32,807 nt of DNA, taken from the NCBI GenBank assembly GCA_947564465.1, contig CANOCV010000036.1:1-32807 (forward strand). Reading direction: 5' to 3'. The DNA comes from an uncultured Roseburia sp. (lineage in GTDB: Bacteria; Bacillota; Clostridia; Lachnospirales; Lachnospiraceae). The notes beneath the pieces were generated by a model, which made no database searches, was not told where the DNA came from, and saw only the letters and a list, made by a program, of their open reading frames with translations. This document shows, in pieces, positions 23,813-31,929 of this stretch (position 1 is its first letter; each line of letters starts with the position of its first letter). A program made the position numbers and the translations under genes.

Positions 23813-25299
23813 AGTTTCCGCTCCTTTTCGTATTCTCTATAATAGCGCTTTATACTCCCGGCAAGTCCTTCCGCGTCATGCACCAACGATACCATATCCG
23901 CCGTATAACCGCGCCTGTTCAGGGCCTCCTCTGTCGCCTCCCCAATACAGGCAATCTTCCCGTGAAAATGATAATCCGAAAGACTCTGTTCTATTTCGTC
24001 AAAAAACGCATTTACGCCGGAGGCGCTGACAAACACATGACACAAAACCTCATCCAACGCCTCTTTCCCCACTGCTAATTTACCTTTTACATCATAAATC
24101 GGAAGCTCCTCGTAATCATATCCCGCCTCGGTCAAAATATCTGTAAGCTCCCTGCTGCCCTGTACGGCACGGGGAATAAAAATTCTGCCGGGATCTTTCA
24201 CCGCCCTGACGAACTCTACGGCGAATGATTTTGAGGTATATGTCTCAGGCATAAAATCAGCCTCTATGCCGTACTTTCTCAATTCCTCGCGGCTTCCGCT
24301 CCCAATCACGGCAATTTTTTTGTCGGACAAGCAACTCCTGTCCTGATCGGCTTCCTCTAACCTCCGAAAAAATATACGGATTGCGTTGGGACTTGTAAAC
24401 ATCAACCAGCGTATGTCTTTCTGCATAAGCCTTTGAAAAATACCCGCCGTCTCCTTAGTCTCTACAATCTGCATATCGCAGGTCTTTACAACCGCAAACC
24501 CGATTTCTTCCAACAGCTTGTGAAGCTTTGACGCCATATGAGCCGTAGCGGTAATGCCAATCGTGGGTTTTCCCTCACACAGTGACAATCTGCACACCTC
24601 CCCCACAACGATAATCACCGGAGATGTAAGCCCTGCCTTTTGCACCCTTTTCTCTATATTTTCAAGCGTTCCGCGAACCGTCCGCTGCCTGTCTGTCGTC
24701 CCGCCAAAAATCACCGCCGCCCTCGTATTCTTATCCATACCGCAGCGTATGAGCTTTGCGGATATCTCCCCCAGATTGGACAGCCCCATCAAAAAAACCA
24801 GCGTGCCTCCAAGCTTTGCAAGCTGCTCATAATTTTCTGTCAGTACGCTTTCTCCGACACCCGTATGCCCCGTAATCACATGAAAGCTTTGGCTTACGCC
24901 TCTGTGCGTCACCGGAATGCCGGCCGCCTCCGGCACCGCAACTGCCGAGGTAACTCCCGGAACAACCTCATAAGAAATCCCATGCTCCTGCAAAAAGAGC
25001 GCCTCCTCCCCGCCTCTCCCAAAGACAAACGGATCGCCGCCCTTTAAGCGGACAATTTTTTCATAGCTTCCGGCTGCCTGCAGTATAATTTCATGAATCT
25101 GCCCCTGCGTTTTCGAGTGACGCCCCGCCTCCTTGCCGACATATATTTTCGCACAGCCCTCCCTCGTATATCTTAACAGCTCCGAAGATGCCAGCCTGTC
25201 ATATATGACCGCGTCACACTCCTCCAAAAGTCTCTTTCCTTTTACGGTAATCAGTTCCGCGTCTCCCGGCCCTGCACCGACCAAATAAACCTTACTCAT
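23809..25299 (-). CDS. cobA-hemD: Fused uroporphyrinogen-III C-methyltransferase / uroporphyrinogen-III synthase
   Basis: Fusion of 496 residues. The N-terminal part (about 1-245) is the SAM-dependent methyltransferase that makes precorrin-2: it has VYLVGAGPGDAELIT at the start, then VIYDRLAS, RLKGGDPFVFGRGGEE, and VVPGVTSAVAVPEAAGIPVTHRG. The C-terminal part (about 250-490) is a HemD-type synthase with GITATA, LMFTSPNAIRIFF, AVIGSGS, LPIYDVKGK, VFVSASGVNAF and ACIGEATEEAL, which closes hydroxymethylbilane to uroporphyrinogen III. This fusion is common in Clostridia and channels the ring straight to corrin/siroheme synthesis. It overlaps hemC by 8 bp and hemB by 4 bp. Confidence 0.96.
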   Translation of the reverse strand: MSKVYLVGAGPGDAELITVKGKRLLEECDAVIYDRLASSELLRYTREGCAKIYVGKEAGRHSKTQGQIHEIILQAAGSYEKIVRLKGGDPFVFGRGGEEALFLQEHGISYEVVPGVTSAVAVPEAAGIPVTHRGVSQSFHVITGHTGVGESVLTENYEQLAKLGGTLVFLMGLSNLGEISAKLIRCGMDKNTRAAVIFGGTTDRQRTVRGTLENIEKRVQKAGLTSPVIIVVGEVCRLSLCEGKPTIGITATAHMASKLHKLLEEIGFAVVKTCDMQIVETKETAGIFQRLMQKDIRWLMFTSPNAIRIFFRRLEEADQDRSCLSDKKIAVIGSGSREELRKYGIEADFMPETYTSKSFAVEFVRAVKDPGRIFIPRAVQGSRELTDILTEAGYDYEELPIYDVKGKLAVGKEALDEVLCHVFVSASGVNAFFDEIEQSLSDYHFHGKIACIGEATEEALNRRGYTADMVSLVHDAEGLAGSIKRYYREYEKERKL

Positions 25300-26164
25300 G
25301 TCCTGCCATTTCCTCTATACATTTTTCTGCATCCTGTAACGAGACCAACGCCGTCTCCCGCCTTCCCTTTCCTCGAAACATGAAAATACGCATGGTTTCG
25401 GCGGTTAAATCCGCCTCGGTAAAGACGCCCACCGGTTCATGGCAGCCTGCCTCCATCAGCTTTAACGCCCGCCGCTCCAGTTTAAGCTCCAGCCTTGCCT
25501 TTTCATCACTGACTGCCGAAAAAACATCCGCAAATTCGCCGTCACATTTTCCCTCTATTGCAATAATCCCCTGTCCGCCCGCCGGTATCATTTCCTCCAC
25601 CGTAAGCTTATGGTACTGAAATTGCGCTCCTCCAAACAGTCCCAGACGCTTTAAACCCGCTGCCGCCAGAATCACTCCGTCATAAAGCCCCTCTCTTAAC
25701 TTTTCCAGCCTTGTATTAACATTTCCCCGCAGCATAACACAGCTGCAACCCGGAAATTTCTGTACAATCTGTTCCTGCCGCCTCGGACTTGATGTGCCGA
25801 TAATGGGATGTGCCTTCCGTAAAAAACCCTTCCAGTCTGTCGTAACCAGCACATCCATCGGATCCTCCCTCTTTAGCACACCGGCGACGCAAAGCCCGCC
25901 GGCAAGCTCCATCGGCATATCCTTTGCACTGTGGACAGCCGCATGAATCTCTCCGCACTTTATCATTTCTTCAATTTCCGTTACAAATACGCCCTTACCG
26001 CCAAATTCCACAAGCGGCCGGTCCAATATTCGATCCCCCTTCGTAGTTATAACCTTCGTCTCACAGACTATACCGGGAAATTTTTCGGCAATCGCTCCAA
26101 TCACAAGCTCCGTCTGCGCCAGGGCCAAAGCGCTCCCTCTTGTTCCGAACACTAATTTTCTCAT
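25292..26164 (-). CDS. hemC: Hydroxymethylbilane synthase (porphobilinogen deaminase)
   Basis: Enzyme of 290 residues that polymerises four porphobilinogens. It has the N-terminal signature FGTRGSALALAQTELV, HSAKDMPMEL, ATSSPRRQEQ-like TSSPRRQ, MLRGNVNTRLEKL and ILAAAGLKRLG. The dipyrromethane-carrying Cys is in EAGCHEPVG near residue 240. The length is slightly short of many homologues (about 300-310) but all key segments are present. It starts 4 bp past the sirC stop and overlaps the next gene by 8 bp. Confidence 0.96.
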   Translation of the reverse strand: MRKLVFGTRGSALALAQTELVIGAIAEKFPGIVCETKVITTKGDRILDRPLVEFGGKGVFVTEIEEMIKCGEIHAAVHSAKDMPMELAGGLCVAGVLKREDPMDVLVTTDWKGFLRKAHPIIGTSSPRRQEQIVQKFPGCSCVMLRGNVNTRLEKLREGLYDGVILAAAGLKRLGLFGGAQFQYHKLTVEEMIPAGGQGIIAIEGKCDGEFADVFSAVSDEKARLELKLERRALKLMEAGCHEPVGVFTEADLTAETMRIFMFRGKGRRETALVSLQDAEKCIEEMAGHE

Positions 26165-26168
26165 ATCA

Positions 26169-26804
26169 TCAACTTCCTCCGGTATTCTCCTCTATCGCGG
26201 CGTCCACATCCTCATCGCTAAGCTCTCCGCCGCGCAATATTCCTCTTTCAATCAATTCCTCAAACACTTTTTTTCTCTTTTCCGCTTCCGGTACGCTCTC
26301 TAGAACCTTTTTTCTGCTGCTGCCGAGACTTTCGACCAGCTTTCCGTAAAAATCGGGAATCCCCCTCATAAGCTCCGCCTTCAAACGCGCCGCAAACAAA
26401 GGGCTGTTTCCTCCCGTGGAAACAGCCACCAGCAAGTCCTGCTTCTTTATAATAGCCGGAAAAATAAAATCACATTCTTCTTCCACATCCACCACGTTAA
26501 CCGGAATCTTTTTCTGCCTGCACATCCCGGAAACTGCGCTGTTTAATTCCGGAGAATCCGTCGCGGCAATCACATAATCCATTCCCTCCAAATCGGCTTC
26601 TGCAAACTCCCGCTCATTCACTGTAACGCTGCCGCCCGATTCCTCCGCCATGCGGCGAATTTTCACGTCAACTGCAGGCGCCGTCACAAAAATCCGCGCG
26701 CCATATTCCATAAGCGCCTCCGTCTTTCTTACCGCAACCTTTCCTCCCCCCACAATCCGTATGCTCTTTCCTTCAATATCCACCAAAAACGGAAAATATG
26801 CCAT
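26169..26804 (-). CDS. sirC: Precorrin-2 dehydrogenase / sirohydrochlorin ferrochelatase-type (CysG N-terminal family)
   Basis: Protein of 211 residues with an N-terminal NAD-binding Rossmann fold (FLVDIEGKSIRIVGGGKVAVRKTEAL), the segment VIAATDSPELNSAV, and VNVVDVEEECDFIFPAIIKKQDLLVAVSTGGNSP, which contains the Asp-rich active-site segment. A helical dimerisation tail follows (about 150-211). This family oxidises precorrin-2 to sirohydrochlorin; Met8p/CysG-type members also insert iron, so the final chelation may be done here or elsewhere. ATG 26804 follows one base after the hemA stop with GGGAGGGCGG before it; an earlier in-frame start would lie within hemA. It supplies sirohydrochlorin for siroheme or anaerobic cobalamin. 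Confidence 0.93.
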   Translation of the reverse strand: MAYFPFLVDIEGKSIRIVGGGKVAVRKTEALMEYGARIFVTAPAVDVKIRRMAEESGGSVTVNEREFAEADLEGMDYVIAATDSPELNSAVSGMCRQKKIPVNVVDVEEECDFIFPAIIKKQDLLVAVSTGGNSPLFAARLKAELMRGIPDFYGKLVESLGSSRKKVLESVPEAEKRKKVFEELIERGILRGGELSDEDVDAAIEENTGGS

Positions 26805-26805
26805 C

Positions 26806-27954
26806 TCACCGCCCTCCCAGCGCTTCCTCAAGCCCATCCACAAGTGACGTAATTTCATCTCCGCTCATTCTGTCACGAAGCTGATAAAACAGATAGGATA
26901 CGCCTTTTTGAGCCGCCAAAGCCTCCAGCTCTCCCCGTTTTTCTGAAAATCTGTGGTATGCAAGCGACTTTTTAGCCTCCTCCATACCCTCGTCCATATA
27001 ACGCTGCGCCTTCTCTATCTCCTTTAGCTTGATCTTATTGTTATTTTTTGACAGCTTTTTGAAATCATCAATCACAAGCAGCTCGACGCCGCTTAAACCG
27101 CCAATCTTCCCGTCAATATCGCCCGGCACCGCCAAATCAATAAACAGACGGTCCCTCTCGTGTTTTAAATATTTTTCCGCCTCGTTTTTTGTAAACGTAT
27201 AATGAGGACTTGCGGTGGCACTGATTACAACATCCGCCTCATCCAGGTACTCATACCGCTTATCATACGGTATACATGTCACGTTGGGCCTGCTCCCGAA
27301 AAACTCTTCCCTTTGACGATGAATCCTGCTGGTTGCCAGCAGACGGATATTCTCTCTCTCCAAAATATTTCGTCCGGCCGCCGCTCCGATTTTTCCGAAC
27401 GCCCCTACCAGAAGAACATTTCCCGTATTCCTCCCTTCCAGAAATTCAAATACTCTGTGCGCGGTCAGCGTCGCAATGGAAATCGGCGTCTTTGAAAGCC
27501 TCGTATCCGTTTTCACCGCCTTTGCCACATGGAATGCCTCCTGAAAAAATATATTGCATTCATGATCGCAGTGATTCTCCTTCAGCGCGGACTGATAAGC
27601 CTCTTTCACCTGACGCAGGATCTCATCCTCCCCCAGCACCATGGAATCCATGCCGCATACTACCTTAAACAAATGATACAGCGCCATGTCCCCGCTGTAA
27701 ACACCTATAATTTTTTTGAAAAGCTCCTCGTCGGCCTCTTTTTCCTGCATGAAAAGTGTCTGCATCCTTTCGATGACATTCGCTTCCCCTGTAAAATAGA
27801 CCTCCGTCCTGTTGCAGGTAGAAACAACAACGCAGCTTTTTGCCCCGGCAACGATTGCCCGCTCCTCAAATACATCCTTTTCCTCCTTGGAAAAAGCAAA
27901 AACTTCTCTGATCCGCAGCGGTGTATTCTTATAACTGATACTGATACAATTCAT
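26806..27954 (-). CDS. hemA: Glutamyl-tRNA reductase
   Basis: Enzyme of 382 residues that reduces Glu-tRNA(Glu) to glutamate-1-semialdehyde, the first committed step of the C5 route. The catalytic Cys is in VVSTCNRTEVYF (about residue 42). It also has GMDSMVLGEDEILRQVKEAY, the NADPH-binding VGAFGKIGAAAGRNIL, and RLFIDLAVPGDID; a C-terminal helical dimer region (about 290-380) is present but short compared with many HemA proteins (about 420). ATG 27954 is chosen for its GGAGGATAGGAAGG leader; a longer in-frame reading has no site. It is the first gene of the tetrapyrrole operon and lies 58 bp past the second kinase gene. I saw no clear promoter in that gap. Confidence 0.96.
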   Translation of the reverse strand: MNCISISYKNTPLRIREVFAFSKEEKDVFEERAIVAGAKSCVVVSTCNRTEVYFTGEANVIERMQTLFMQEKEADEELFKKIIGVYSGDMALYHLFKVVCGMDSMVLGEDEILRQVKEAYQSALKENHCDHECNIFFQEAFHVAKAVKTDTRLSKTPISIATLTAHRVFEFLEGRNTGNVLLVGAFGKIGAAAGRNILERENIRLLATSRIHRQREEFFGSRPNVTCIPYDKRYEYLDEADVVISATASPHYTFTKNEAEKYLKHERDRLFIDLAVPGDIDGKIGGLSGVELLVIDDFKKLSKNNNKIKLKEIEKAQRYMDEGMEEAKKSLAYHRFSEKRGELEALAAQKGVSYLFYQLRDRMSGDEITSLVDGLEEALGGR

Positions 27955-28012
27955 CCTTCCTATCCTCCGAACGTTAAACACAAGGATATCCGGATTTCAT
28001 TACCGGTTCCTT

Positions 28013-30376
28013 TTACTCAGATTCTTTCACCAGCGGAAACGTAAACGCCGCTGTAAACACATCCCCGTCAAGCTGAATATCAAACTGCCCTCCCATCAGC
28101 ATGGTAAGATTTTGCGCTATGGAAAGCCCCAGCCCGCTGCCCTCTGTCGAGCGCGCCTCCTCTCCCCGGATAAAACGCTCTGTCAATTCCGAGGAATCCA
28201 CCGAAATCAACTGCTCCGAGATATTCTTTATCGAAAATCTTACCTCCTCATCACCTTTCTCCATCGTCACATAAACACGCGTATGCGCCATCGCATACTT
28301 CGCAACATTGTTGTAGAGATTCTCCACCACACGCCAAATCCGTCTTCCGTCCGCCATAATATACGCGGCATCCTTTGGTAGCTTCGTAATCGTTGTCAAA
28401 TCCTTTGCCTCAAACTTCTCGTTAAATTCCCCGCCGGTCTGATAAATCAACTCCACCAGATTAATCTTTGTCATCTGAAGGGTAATGTTGCCGGAGCTGA
28501 TGCGTGACGCCTCCACAAGATCCTCGGTCAATTGTTTTAACCTTTGTGACTTTTCATCCAATATATGAATATACTCTTTTGTCCGCTCATTTTCAATCGG
28601 CTCCATTTTCAAAAGATTGACATAATTAATAATGGATGTCAGCGGCGTTTTTATGTCATGGGATACATTCGTAATCAGATCCGCCTTCATACGCTCATTC
28701 TTGGTGCTCTCATTTACCGCATGGCGCAGTCCGTCTCCGATACTGTTGACCGCCTGTGCCAGCTCTCTGTTATCGCTGTGCAGATTATCTAAGGGAAGCT
28801 TATACGAAAGATCCCCGTCTGTGATTTTCTCTATTCCCTTCATGATTTCCTGCTGCCCTACTACATCTCTAAGGTAAATAATCCCCTCCCCGCAGACAAG
28901 CAGCAGCAATCCGGCAATCGCCAACACGCTGTTCATTGCAAAGCTGCCGTATGCAAGCAGCAGAAACAACAGCATACTCAGACCGTATAACACAAGGATC
29001 CGCACAGAGCTCTTCCACGTAGACATTACGCGGCTCATCCCCTTCACAAGCCAAAGGAGCAGACTGTATTCCCACAAAACCCCTGCTTTGATGCGTCTCA
29101 CCATGCTCAGGTAAAACAGCAGAAATACGCCGTCATAGATAAACGCTCCCACTCCCGCCATAACAAGCATTCCCGGAATTCCCCAGCTGCTTTCGGACAC
29201 CGAAAGAGTCATACCAATCAAAAGCACTGTCATCACCACAAAAGCGGCAAAAAATATTTCTGTCTTAATCCTGTCAAATACATTCAGATAAGTCTTCTCG
29301 TCCTCCTCCCTGCGCCCCGCCGCAGTCGTCAGATACACCAAAGAAAGAATCCATCCAAACAGGCTCACAACAAGCGCCACAATACTGATAATCACCCACG
29401 GATGCAGCGTGGCATACTCCGCCTTCGTTTCGGAAAATTCATCGGCATACGGAAAATCAGTATTGACCGCCACCATAAACTCGGCCTGCGATCCAAGACT
29501 GGCAAGTGCGCCGTCCAGCGTACGATAAAAATACTCCTCCATCTCCTCAATGTTCGTCCGAAATTTTAGGTTTACACCGTCGTAGTACAGATAACTTCCC
29601 TGGGATCTCGCATATCCCAGATAATCCTCCGCCTGCCCCATATTAGAATAAAGCTGCCTGCCGCCTTCTCCATAACTGTACGTCAAATTCGTTTCTTCAA
29701 CCTGAAATTCATTCAGGCCTCTTTTATAGGCGCTTCCCTCCTGTCCGATTGTAGAAAGCGTCGTCTCCAACGCACTGTACAAATTATCGGCCTGTACGCG
29801 CGTGATAAGCCCTGCTTCCAACGAATCCGCAATACTCTCGCCCGTAATGGAATAATACTCTTCGTCCAACTTTCCGTTGGTCTTTGTATAGCCATGTTTT
29901 GACCAGCTAATTAAGTCTGCCATTGTATAGTTCGAGAGCCGTACCTGCGCTTGCTCCTGCGCATTCTCGCTCTCTTCCGCAAACAAATCTCCTGTATATC
30001 TCTCGCTGTATTCGTAATTGCCTTCCGCATCCTGCGACACGATAAATACATGGCTGTTTCCCGTATCCTCCAGTATCGTCCCGTCTTTGGCATAGCGCAG
30101 CGTATTGACAATCTTCTTCGGGTCATACTCTCCGTTCGTCTCGAATTTGCTCCGCAGCTTTAAAAAGTTAATCAGCTCATCCGTCTTTCTCCGGAACAGA
30201 TCCGAATAACATCCTGAATCCACAAAATTTGTATTGCTTACATCGCTGCTGTCCAACACATTTTTATTAATCAGCGCGCTAAGCAGAAATACGGACACGA
30301 CAAATATCACCGTCAATACCATCTGCACCGCAATTCCAATATTTTTCCACAATGGGGCATACTGCCTTTTTTTCAT
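28013..30376 (-). CDS. Multi-pass membrane histidine kinase with large extracytoplasmic domain
   Basis: Kinase of 787 residues. It has one N-terminal membrane helix (about 12-34), a roughly 290-residue extracytoplasmic region, then a cluster of about six membrane helices (about 325-500). A linker and HisKA domain follow with His573 in TNVSHDIKTPLTSI, and a HATPase domain with N box LYNNVAKYAM and G2 box EGSGLGLSIAQNL. The G1 region reads SIKNISEQL, lacking the usual Asp-x-Gly, as in a subgroup of clostridial kinases I recall. The sensor part is Tyr/Asn/Glu-rich and matches no domain I can name. It starts 21 bp past the regulator gene (AAAGGCGG before ATG), so they are one operon. It sits 58 bp before hemA. 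Confidence 0.9.
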   Translation of the reverse strand: MKKRQYAPLWKNIGIAVQMVLTVIFVVSVFLLSALINKNVLDSSDVSNTNFVDSGCYSDLFRRKTDELINFLKLRSKFETNGEYDPKKIVNTLRYAKDGTILEDTGNSHVFIVSQDAEGNYEYSERYTGDLFAEESENAQEQAQVRLSNYTMADLISWSKHGYTKTNGKLDEEYYSITGESIADSLEAGLITRVQADNLYSALETTLSTIGQEGSAYKRGLNEFQVEETNLTYSYGEGGRQLYSNMGQAEDYLGYARSQGSYLYYDGVNLKFRTNIEEMEEYFYRTLDGALASLGSQAEFMVAVNTDFPYADEFSETKAEYATLHPWVIISIVALVVSLFGWILSLVYLTTAAGRREEDEKTYLNVFDRIKTEIFFAAFVVMTVLLIGMTLSVSESSWGIPGMLVMAGVGAFIYDGVFLLFYLSMVRRIKAGVLWEYSLLLWLVKGMSRVMSTWKSSVRILVLYGLSMLLFLLLAYGSFAMNSVLAIAGLLLLVCGEGIIYLRDVVGQQEIMKGIEKITDGDLSYKLPLDNLHSDNRELAQAVNSIGDGLRHAVNESTKNERMKADLITNVSHDIKTPLTSIINYVNLLKMEPIENERTKEYIHILDEKSQRLKQLTEDLVEASRISSGNITLQMTKINLVELIYQTGGEFNEKFEAKDLTTITKLPKDAAYIMADGRRIWRVVENLYNNVAKYAMAHTRVYVTMEKGDEEVRFSIKNISEQLISVDSSELTERFIRGEEARSTEGSGLGLSIAQNLTMLMGGQFDIQLDGDVFTAAFTFPLVKESE

Positions 30377-30397
30377 AGAGAACCGCCTTTCCCTCTG

Positions 30398-31090
30398 TTA
30401 TCCGTGTTTCTCAATCTTGTATCCAACGCCCCACACTACCTTCAGATATCTCGGCTCCTTTGGATTAATCTCAATCTTTTCACGGATATGGCGTATGTGA
30501 ACCGCCACAGTGTTGTCCGCTCCTATCGCATCCTCATTCCAGATATTCTCATAAATCTGATCTATCGAAAATACCTTCCCCTGGTTCTTCACCAGAAGAA
30601 GCAAAATATTATACTCAATCGGCGTCAGCTTCACTACCTCACCGTCCACGCTGACTTCCTTTAAATCATCGTTGATCATAAGTCCGCCCACCGTGTAGAC
30701 TGCCTGTGAATTTTCCGCCGCATTGCCCAGCTTTGTATAGCGGCGAAGCTGGGATTTCACGCGTGCGACAAGCTCCAGCGGATTAAACGGCTTCGTGATA
30801 TAATCGTCTGCACCGATGTTAAGCCCTAAAATCTTGTCTGAATCCTCTGACTTCGCCGATAAAATAATAATCGGTATACTGCTCTCCTCGCGTATTTTAA
30901 GCGTTGCACGAATCCCGTCCAGCTTAGGCATCATAACATCTATAATCAGCAGATGCACTTCGTTCTCCTTCAGCATGGCAAGCGCCTGCTCGCCGTCATA
31001 TGCCTTTAAAATACTGTATCCCTCCTGCTGCAAATATATCTCGATCGCTTCAACAATTTCCTTATCGTCATCACATACCAGTATGTTCAT
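30398..31090 (-). CDS. OmpR/PhoB-family response regulator
   Basis: DNA-binding response regulator of 230 residues. The receiver domain (1-120) has the Asp7-9 acidic cluster, phospho-acceptor Asp51 in LIIDVMMPKLDG, the Ser of ILSAKSE and the Lys of DYITKPFNP. A winged helix follows (about 130-228) with KLTPIEYNILLLL, NTVAVHIRHIREKI and VWGVGYKIE, the VanR/PhoP-like type. AGAGGAG precedes the ATG. It is the first gene of the operon with the large kinase. A tandem 10-bp repeat lies upstream of its putative promoter and may be its own binding site (inference). Confidence 0.95.
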   Translation of the reverse strand: MNILVCDDDKEIVEAIEIYLQQEGYSILKAYDGEQALAMLKENEVHLLIIDVMMPKLDGIRATLKIREESSIPIIILSAKSEDSDKILGLNIGADDYITKPFNPLELVARVKSQLRRYTKLGNAAENSQAVYTVGGLMINDDLKEVSVDGEVVKLTPIEYNILLLLVKNQGKVFSIDQIYENIWNEDAIGADNTVAVHIRHIREKIEINPKEPRYLKVVWGVGYKIEKHG

Positions 31091-31181
31091 GATACTCTCC
31101 TCTTTTCTGAATATTATAAGATCTATACCTTAGACTACCCGGATACAGCTTCGACTGTCTCACAATGTCCAAATTTGAAAT

Positions 31182-31190
31182 AGTATAACA
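31182..31190 (-). promoter_or_regulatory. Extended -10 promoter of the second regulator/kinase operon
   Basis: The minus strand reads TGTTATACT, an extended -10 with no good -35 box, about 92 bp before the regulator ATG. A perfect TATAAT at about 31 bp before the ATG also exists but lacks both -35 and TG. The leader can form a small hairpin (ACAG with CTGT). Confidence 0.38.
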
Positions 31191-31217
31191 GGCGAATTTT
31201 AACTTGATGAGTTCTGT

Positions 31218-31237
31218 TTCTTAAATTTTCTTTAATT
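31218..31237 (-). promoter_or_regulatory. Tandem 10-bp boxes upstream of the response-regulator promoter
   Basis: TTCTTAAATT and TTCTTTAATT (plus-strand reading) are adjacent 10-bp units with one mismatch, placed at about -43 to -62 relative to the extended -10 promoter. This suits activation by an OmpR-type regulator. It shares TTCTTTAA with the pair at 21461-21480. Low sequence complexity makes chance occurrence possible. Confidence 0.3.
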
Positions 31238-31278
31238 ATAACACTTCACCCTTTTACATACCATAATAAACAGTTTAG

Positions 31279-31307
31279 TTGACATTATTCCCATCTGCCC
31301 ATACAAT
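31279..31307 (+). promoter_or_regulatory. Promoter of the small membrane-protein gene
   Basis: A perfect -35 TTGACA (31279-31284), a 17-bp spacer and TACAAT (31302-31307) lie 30 bp before ATG 31338. GGAAAGGATGG follows as the ribosome site, with longer-than-usual spacing. Confidence 0.72.
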
Positions 31308-31337
31308 ACTATATAGGAAAGGATGGTTTATTGATAT

Positions 31338-31928
31338 ATGAAAAAGCATTACGCCTTTATTCCACTACAAGATAAAGATCTCTCCTACTTCCGGAAGTCG
31401 CTTATCACAAGTTTGTCCTTCCGGCCGGTTTTTGCAGTCCTCATGCTCTGTACCCTTGGACTGATCGGATATATGAACCAGAATCTTTTAACTACAATCG
31501 GAACTCCCCTTTTCATTTTTTCACTGGCCGCGGCTGCGATTTTCTACCTGCTGTTTTTGGAAATGCAAAAAATCTTTGCCGTAGGACGAATCCATAAATC
31601 CAGCCTTTTGCCGTTTATCCGTGTAAGAGGCTCAGATGCTTCTTACTATATAGAAGAAATCGAAAATGGTTTCATCGTTCAGGTCGAGCCTGTGAATCTT
31701 ATGGATATTTCCACATCCCGCGACACGCTTTCTGATATTGTAAAAAAATTCACCGAAAGCTCCAGGCTTGCGGCTTACCTGCATTCCTGCATGGACAGCA
31801 AGGACGACCACCTTGTCAACAAAGCCGTAATCTATGTGGAGATTATCCGCGACCAATTAGAAAAAGGTAACAAGGACATCCTTGCTACCTATGATAAACT
31901 GAAAAATTTTAAAGAAGAACTGTATTAA
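31338..31928 (+). CDS. Hypothetical membrane protein
   Basis: Protein of 196 residues that I do not recognise. A basic N-terminus (about 1-28) is followed by two membrane helices (about 30-46 and 55-74). The soluble remainder (about 76-196) is mixed alpha/beta, with IRVRGSDASYYIEEIENGFIV split by conserved-looking hydrophobics, and ends in helices rich in Lys, Asp and Glu (IRDQLEKGNKDILATYDKLK). No catalytic motif is visible. It has its own good promoter. Its stop lies one base from the stop of the converging coiled-coil gene, with no terminator between them. It is a real gene by its promoter, membrane profile and length, but the function is unknown. Confidence 0.72.
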   Translation: MKKHYAFIPLQDKDLSYFRKSLITSLSFRPVFAVLMLCTLGLIGYMNQNLLTTIGTPLFIFSLAAAAIFYLLFLEMQKIFAVGRIHKSSLLPFIRVRGSDASYYIEEIENGFIVQVEPVNLMDISTSRDTLSDIVKKFTESSRLAAYLHSCMDSKDDHLVNKAVIYVEIIRDQLEKGNKDILATYDKLKNFKEELY

Positions 31929-31929
31929 A

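Noticed and set aside
27961..28012. Weak stem (AAGGA/TCCTT and CCGG/CCGG) between the kinase and hemA as a terminator
   Set aside because: The stem is interrupted by loops and followed only by GTGTTT, so I do not count it as a terminator.
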